Part shown: piece by piece, positions 60,587 to 64,000 of the stretch
Numbering within the stretch: the stretch's first letter is position 1
Layout of the letters: each line of letters begins with the position of its first letter
Assembly (NCBI GenBank): GCA_036678685.1
Contig: JAZIHH010000001.1
Span: 186,001-250,000, forward strand
DNA from: JAZIHH01 sp036678685
Lineage (GTDB): Bacteria; Bacillota; UBA4882; UBA10575
DNA length: 64,000 bases
Reading direction: 5' to 3'
The notes under the pieces: model-generated
Told to the model about the DNA's origin: nothing
The model's database searches: none
Seen by the model: only the letters and a program-made list of their open reading frames with translations
Made by a program: the position numbers and the translations under genes

Positions 60587-61633
60587 GTGGACATCAATAT
60601 TATAAAAGCGGCCCGGTTTGAAAAACCAGATTATATTCCCATGAAATTTATAATCAACGATTCCTGCTGGCATCATTATCCCCAGGACCAGTTATTCGAT
60701 TTAATGGAACAGCATAAATTTTTGTTCCCCGATTTTGTCCGTCCCAAAGGCAAATATGTTCCAAATTACAGATTGGTGGCCAGAGTGGAAGAGCCGTACA
60801 CCGACGACTTTGGCTGCGTCTGGACAACCACCGACAACGGAATAACAGGCACTGTAACCAAGCATCCGCTTGAAGACTGGGAAGCCTTCGAAACCTATCA
60901 GCCTCCCGATCCCGAAACCTGCATGGGAATCGGGCCAATCGACTGGAAAGAGGAAGAAAAGATAATAAAAACCATAAAGGAAAGGGATGGTTGTGCGAAG
61001 GCCGGGCTGAGGCATGGCCATACCTTTTTACAGCTATGCGATTTAAGAGGCTACGAGAATCTGCTGATGGATATGGCGAATGAAGAAAAAAGACTTTGGG
61101 ATCTGATTGAGATGGTGGAACAGTTTAATGCGTATATTGTTGATAAGTATTTGAGCTTTGGAGTGGACATGTTCTGTTACCCTGACGATTTGGGCATGCA
61201 ATATGGGCCTATGATTCCGCCAGCGTATTTCTTGAAATATATTAAACCAAGCTACCGGCGGCTGATGAAGCCTGCTTTGGATAAAGGAGTCATCGTACAT
61301 ATGCATTCTGACGGGGATATAAAAGCCCTGGCGGACTACATGCTGGACAGCGGAGTGCAGGTCATAAATCTGCAGGATTTGGTGAACGGGATCGACTGGA
61401 TCTCCGAACGTTATCGCGGGAAAATATGCATTGATATCGATCTTGACCGACAAAAAATCACTCCCTTCGGCACACCCGAACAAATCGACGAGCTCATCAA
61501 GGAAGAGGTCGAGAAATTGTCCACCCCGCAAGGCGGACTGATCATGACATATGGTTTATATCCAAACGTTCCAATGGAAAACATAGAAGCGATCATGGAC
61601 GCTATGGAAAAATACGCTTTTTATTACAATTAA
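60587..61633 (+). CDS. Second uroporphyrinogen-decarboxylase-family protein
   Basis: 348 residues from a GTG with GAGGTG upstream. URO-D-like text: KAARFEKPDYIPMKFIINDSCW, RHGHTFLQLCDLRGYENLLMDMANEEKRLWDLIEMVEQFN, DDLGMQYGPMIPPAYFLKYIKPSYRRLMKPALDKGVIVHMHSDGDIKALADYML, and the end IMTYGLYPNVPMENIEAIMDAMEKYAFYYN. Where its partner at 42721 has HSCGD, this one has HSDGD and lacks the Cys, so zinc binding would differ. It stands alone between two insertion sequences. Confidence 0.8.
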   Translation: MDINIIKAARFEKPDYIPMKFIINDSCWHHYPQDQLFDLMEQHKFLFPDFVRPKGKYVPNYRLVARVEEPYTDDFGCVWTTTDNGITGTVTKHPLEDWEAFETYQPPDPETCMGIGPIDWKEEEKIIKTIKERDGCAKAGLRHGHTFLQLCDLRGYENLLMDMANEEKRLWDLIEMVEQFNAYIVDKYLSFGVDMFCYPDDLGMQYGPMIPPAYFLKYIKPSYRRLMKPALDKGVIVHMHSDGDIKALADYMLDSGVQVINLQDLVNGIDWISERYRGKICIDIDLDRQKITPFGTPEQIDELIKEEVEKLSTPQGGLIMTYGLYPNVPMENIEAIMDAMEKYAFYYN

Positions 61634-61649
61634 GCAAGGCTATATAAAA

Positions 61650-63579
61650 GATTCCACTGCACAAACCTGAATTTTAAGGCAGATAAATTTGAATAATAAT
61701 GGCCTAAATATGAGTCATTACCATCTTTCAAACAACCAAAGTTGGCTCTGCTATAGTTTTTTACTCTCTAAAGTTTGTTTTTTATCCCCAATTTGGGCTT
61801 TTAACCCTTCAGGCTATTGCTAAAGCCTGTTTTTGGACACAAATACCCCTTATGCGTTTTCGCCTGAAGTCACCGGCGAAGTAACGCCACAGCTGACGGA
61901 TATTACGACTTATTACTTTCAAACCAAACACTATTCGCGTTTTTATTAGTGTCCTAACTCTAAGTTCATTTGCTCCTGTACGCTTTAATGCTGAATTGGT
62001 TCCTTCAATAGCTGCTCTTTTACTGGTATTTAGCTTTCCATTTTCTTTAATGCTCTTGCGGGTTTGGGCTGCAGCTAACGCTTTGGGCGTAATAACTACA
62101 ATAGCTGATTTTCTTCCTTTTCTTGAGGGACAGTTTTCATAATGCTCACATTTTCTACATTCTCTAAGGTCAAAATGGGCGGTTATCTTCCCTGTTTCAG
62201 CGTCATGATAACTTACAACAGGCTTTTTCCCCATAGGGCAACTTTTGATTGCATTATCCTCAATTTCAAAATCTGTAATCGGCAGCTTATCGGGATTCGG
62301 TTCTGTTCCGGTCATATCGGTAAAATGAAGAGTAATCTCTTTCTCTTCTGCTTTGTTAACGATATCTTCGCTATAATAACCTCCATCGAGGTATAACTCT
62401 TCTGCACCAGTTTCTCTTATTGCTTCCATGCGGTCAGCTAGAAGTTTAGTATCATGTACGTTGTTTTTTTCTACACTATAGTCGGTAATAAGCTGCACTG
62501 GGTTATCATCATGGCAAGTCTCAGATATGTTTGCCACAAAACCAACGTGCCCCTCGTTTCCCTTTTGTATAAAGGTAGCATCCGGGTCATGAGCCGATTG
62601 CAGACAATCAGAATTAAGTTCCTTGTTGTCTTTTACAATCCAAGTCCCTGTTTCCAAATCAAAAGATGCTTGTTCTTCTAAAAAGCGCTTAACCAAAAGT
62701 ATAGCTTCCAACTTACCGAATCCATTGTTCTCTGCCACTTCAACAGTTTTTGCGCAAAGCTCGAGCACGGTCTGAAGCTTTGCTTTGGCATCATCAGACG
62801 ATGATTTATAAAGAAAGTCCTTCTGGAATTCTGGCTCTATAATTCTGCTGAGTTCTTCAGGCAATATATCCACAGGCAGAGCCGTTACAGCTTTATGCAG
62901 GACATCATACCCAAGCGATAAACGGCCGACGCGCTTAATGTTTGATGCAATTTGGGTTGAATCAACTCGCTGCTCTCTAGTTTTTATACCCGCGCGCTTA
63001 ATAAATTGTTCTGTTAGGTCATGGAAGAGTTCAGCTATTAAATCTCCTTCTTTTGGATTTTCCTTCATGTAATTGCTTAAACGACTTCTGAAATTGTATA
63101 TGGCTCTAACTCCAACAGGGGGAGCAGTATGAAAATCGCGAATTCCTATTGCAGCACGAACCAAAACATGAAAATGATAGTTTTCAACAAGCTCCTCATC
63201 TGTGTAGTTGAAGAGGTGTTTTATAAGCTCAAGAGAAACAAGGACATTTATAGGTGCATTAGGCCTGCCGATGTCTGAATAAAGAGGTTTGAATATTTCC
63301 TCGTCAATTTTGCAAAAGACCTCATGGTAAAAGATTTTTGCCCATGAATTTTCGTATAGTTTTTCATATTTTTTATGCCAATTTGCTGTAACGTCGAATA
63401 ACGAAGTTTGAAGATGGCTATTATTTTCCTTAAACATCGCTATGCACCCCTATATGTCGATTAAAAGATTTTATCTCTCTAAATCTAAAGATTGCTTTAG
63501 TTTTTACTACTATATTCGACATCGAGGGACTAAAATCCTTCTAAAACATGGATTTACAAGGGGTTTGTGCAGTGGAATC
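61650..63579. mobile_element. IS1182-family insertion sequence
   Basis: Ends GATTCCACTGCACAAACC at both sides (left from 61650, right read inward from 63579). The right end cuts the inverted initiator gene after GDAIY. The left flank is unrelated, with no target duplication, so the element now joins two different pieces of DNA. Confidence 0.85.
61809..63437 (-). CDS. IS1182-family transposase
   Basis: 542 residues. The N-terminal domain has DIGRPNAPINVLVSLELIKHLFNYTDEELVENYHFHVLVRAAIGI. QRVDSTQIASNIKRVGR holds the first catalytic Asp. ELYLDGGYYSED, ECRKCEHYENCPS (Cys cluster) and KRAAIEGTNSALKRTGANELRVRTLIK (Glu) follow. It is full length. Confidence 0.95.
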   Translation of the reverse strand: MFKENNSHLQTSLFDVTANWHKKYEKLYENSWAKIFYHEVFCKIDEEIFKPLYSDIGRPNAPINVLVSLELIKHLFNYTDEELVENYHFHVLVRAAIGIRDFHTAPPVGVRAIYNFRSRLSNYMKENPKEGDLIAELFHDLTEQFIKRAGIKTREQRVDSTQIASNIKRVGRLSLGYDVLHKAVTALPVDILPEELSRIIEPEFQKDFLYKSSSDDAKAKLQTVLELCAKTVEVAENNGFGKLEAILLVKRFLEEQASFDLETGTWIVKDNKELNSDCLQSAHDPDATFIQKGNEGHVGFVANISETCHDDNPVQLITDYSVEKNNVHDTKLLADRMEAIRETGAEELYLDGGYYSEDIVNKAEEKEITLHFTDMTGTEPNPDKLPITDFEIEDNAIKSCPMGKKPVVSYHDAETGKITAHFDLRECRKCEHYENCPSRKGRKSAIVVITPKALAAAQTRKSIKENGKLNTSKRAAIEGTNSALKRTGANELRVRTLIKTRIVFGLKVISRNIRQLWRYFAGDFRRKRIRGICVQKQALAIA

Positions 63580-64000
63580 ATAGATTGCATCCCCACGTTG
63601 TTCGTTTGCTTCTAGCTCAGGCCTACGATAAAAGGTCACTTTATAGACGTAGAAGTGGCGGGGGCCATCTGTAACCTTTTCTTTTGTTAGCAGTCCGGCG
63701 TTCTCCAATTCCTTCAAGGCATTGCGGACGCTGTTCTCGCTCACTCCTGCAAAGCGGGCAATATTTTTCTGCGATATCTGGAAGGCTTCATCCTTCTCAA
63801 AATCGGCCTCAGAGCAGAGCACCGGATAAACAGCCAGGGCCGCTTTCGATAAGCCTAGCTCTTGTATCACGCTTTTAGGAATAGCCCGGAAGCTATTCAT
63901 ATTTATATCCTCCTTGTCTATGAACTTCGCCTCTTTCGTAGCATTGTACCGCTGGTTGAAGATCTCCTTTTGGAGTTGCTTTCTTTTTGCTTCCTGGTTC
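63580..64000 (-). pseudogene. Second, inverted copy of the replication-initiator-like gene, 5' part
   Basis: Read leftward from the window edge: EAKRKQLQKEIFNQRYN, then NMNSFRAIPKSVIQELGLSKAALAVYPVLCSEADFEKDEAFQISQKNIARFAGVSENSVRNALKELENAGLLTKEKVTDGPRHFYVYKVTFYRRPELEANEQRGDAIY. This matches the gene split by IS21 at 37314-40935 (the last 25 residues are identical). An IS1182 element cuts it here, so the 3' half is missing. The start is beyond the window. Confidence 0.85.

Noticed and set aside
1..64000. tRNA or rRNA genes
   Set aside because: I looked for cloverleaf-like stretches with TTCGA-type arms and for rRNA words and saw none that I could support.

Overview
The window is from the chromosome of an endospore-forming Firmicute. 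Spo0A, SpoIVB, the SpoIVFA/SpoIVFB pair and a YtfJ/GerW protein are all present, together with a T-box-controlled leuS, an L27 with a Prp-cleavable N-terminus, and the Prp protease. Base composition (GC-rich coding with many CCGG/GGCC words) and gene order suggest an anaerobic lineage of the Clostridia/Limnochordia type; I cannot name the species.

Positions 1-36990 are ordinary chromosome, mostly on the minus strand. In transcription order from the right: comM (broken), a DUF6941 protein, a lipoprotein with an HExxH motif and a TRAP-type solute-binding protein; then the plus-strand rqcH (NFACT) behind a long leader with repeated structured elements. Next come a Ca-type P-ATPase (in-frame stop), DUF2953, ytfJ and ferredoxin, followed by a plus-strand 1090-aa putative glycoside hydrolase. 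After that: spoIVFA-spoIVFB; two radical-SAM-linked genes and rng; rplU-prp-rpmA; obg, a small Cys protein, proB, nadD, yqeK and rsfS; an ISLre2-type insertion; T-box-leuS; and finally spoIVB, spo0A, steA, an MctB/SteB-like gene, GT2 (in-frame stop), a MraY-like GT4, nfo and a DinG-type helicase. The themes are sporulation control (phosphorelay target plus the sigma-K checkpoint proteases), ribosome assembly and quality control, and envelope synthesis linked to division.

At about 36990 the comM gene is cut just before its Walker A motif, and lower-GC mosaic mobile DNA continues to the window end. Its frame is a plasmid-like replicon: a small DUF5659 gene, a winged-helix replication-initiator-like gene split by an IS21 element, an array of 22-nt iterons, and a repeat-rich block. 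A second, inverted copy of this frame (repeat-rich block at 58798-59145, start of the initiator gene at 63580-64000) lies at the far end, invaded by IS256 and IS1182 elements.

Between the two inverted arms lie two uroporphyrinogen-decarboxylase-like genes or fragments, remnants of an IS21 element and of an arsenic operon, and a restriction-modification pair in which an HsdR-N nuclease domain is fused to an N6 methylase beside a two-TRD specificity subunit. They are followed by a small regulator pair, a serine-recombinase module, a GmrSD-like (DUF262/DUF1524) gene overlapping a large DEAH helicase-nuclease gene (a candidate defence operon), and an N-terminally truncated tyrosine recombinase. 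Many genes here are truncated at junctions, so the region looks like repeated plasmid integration, IS invasion and decay.
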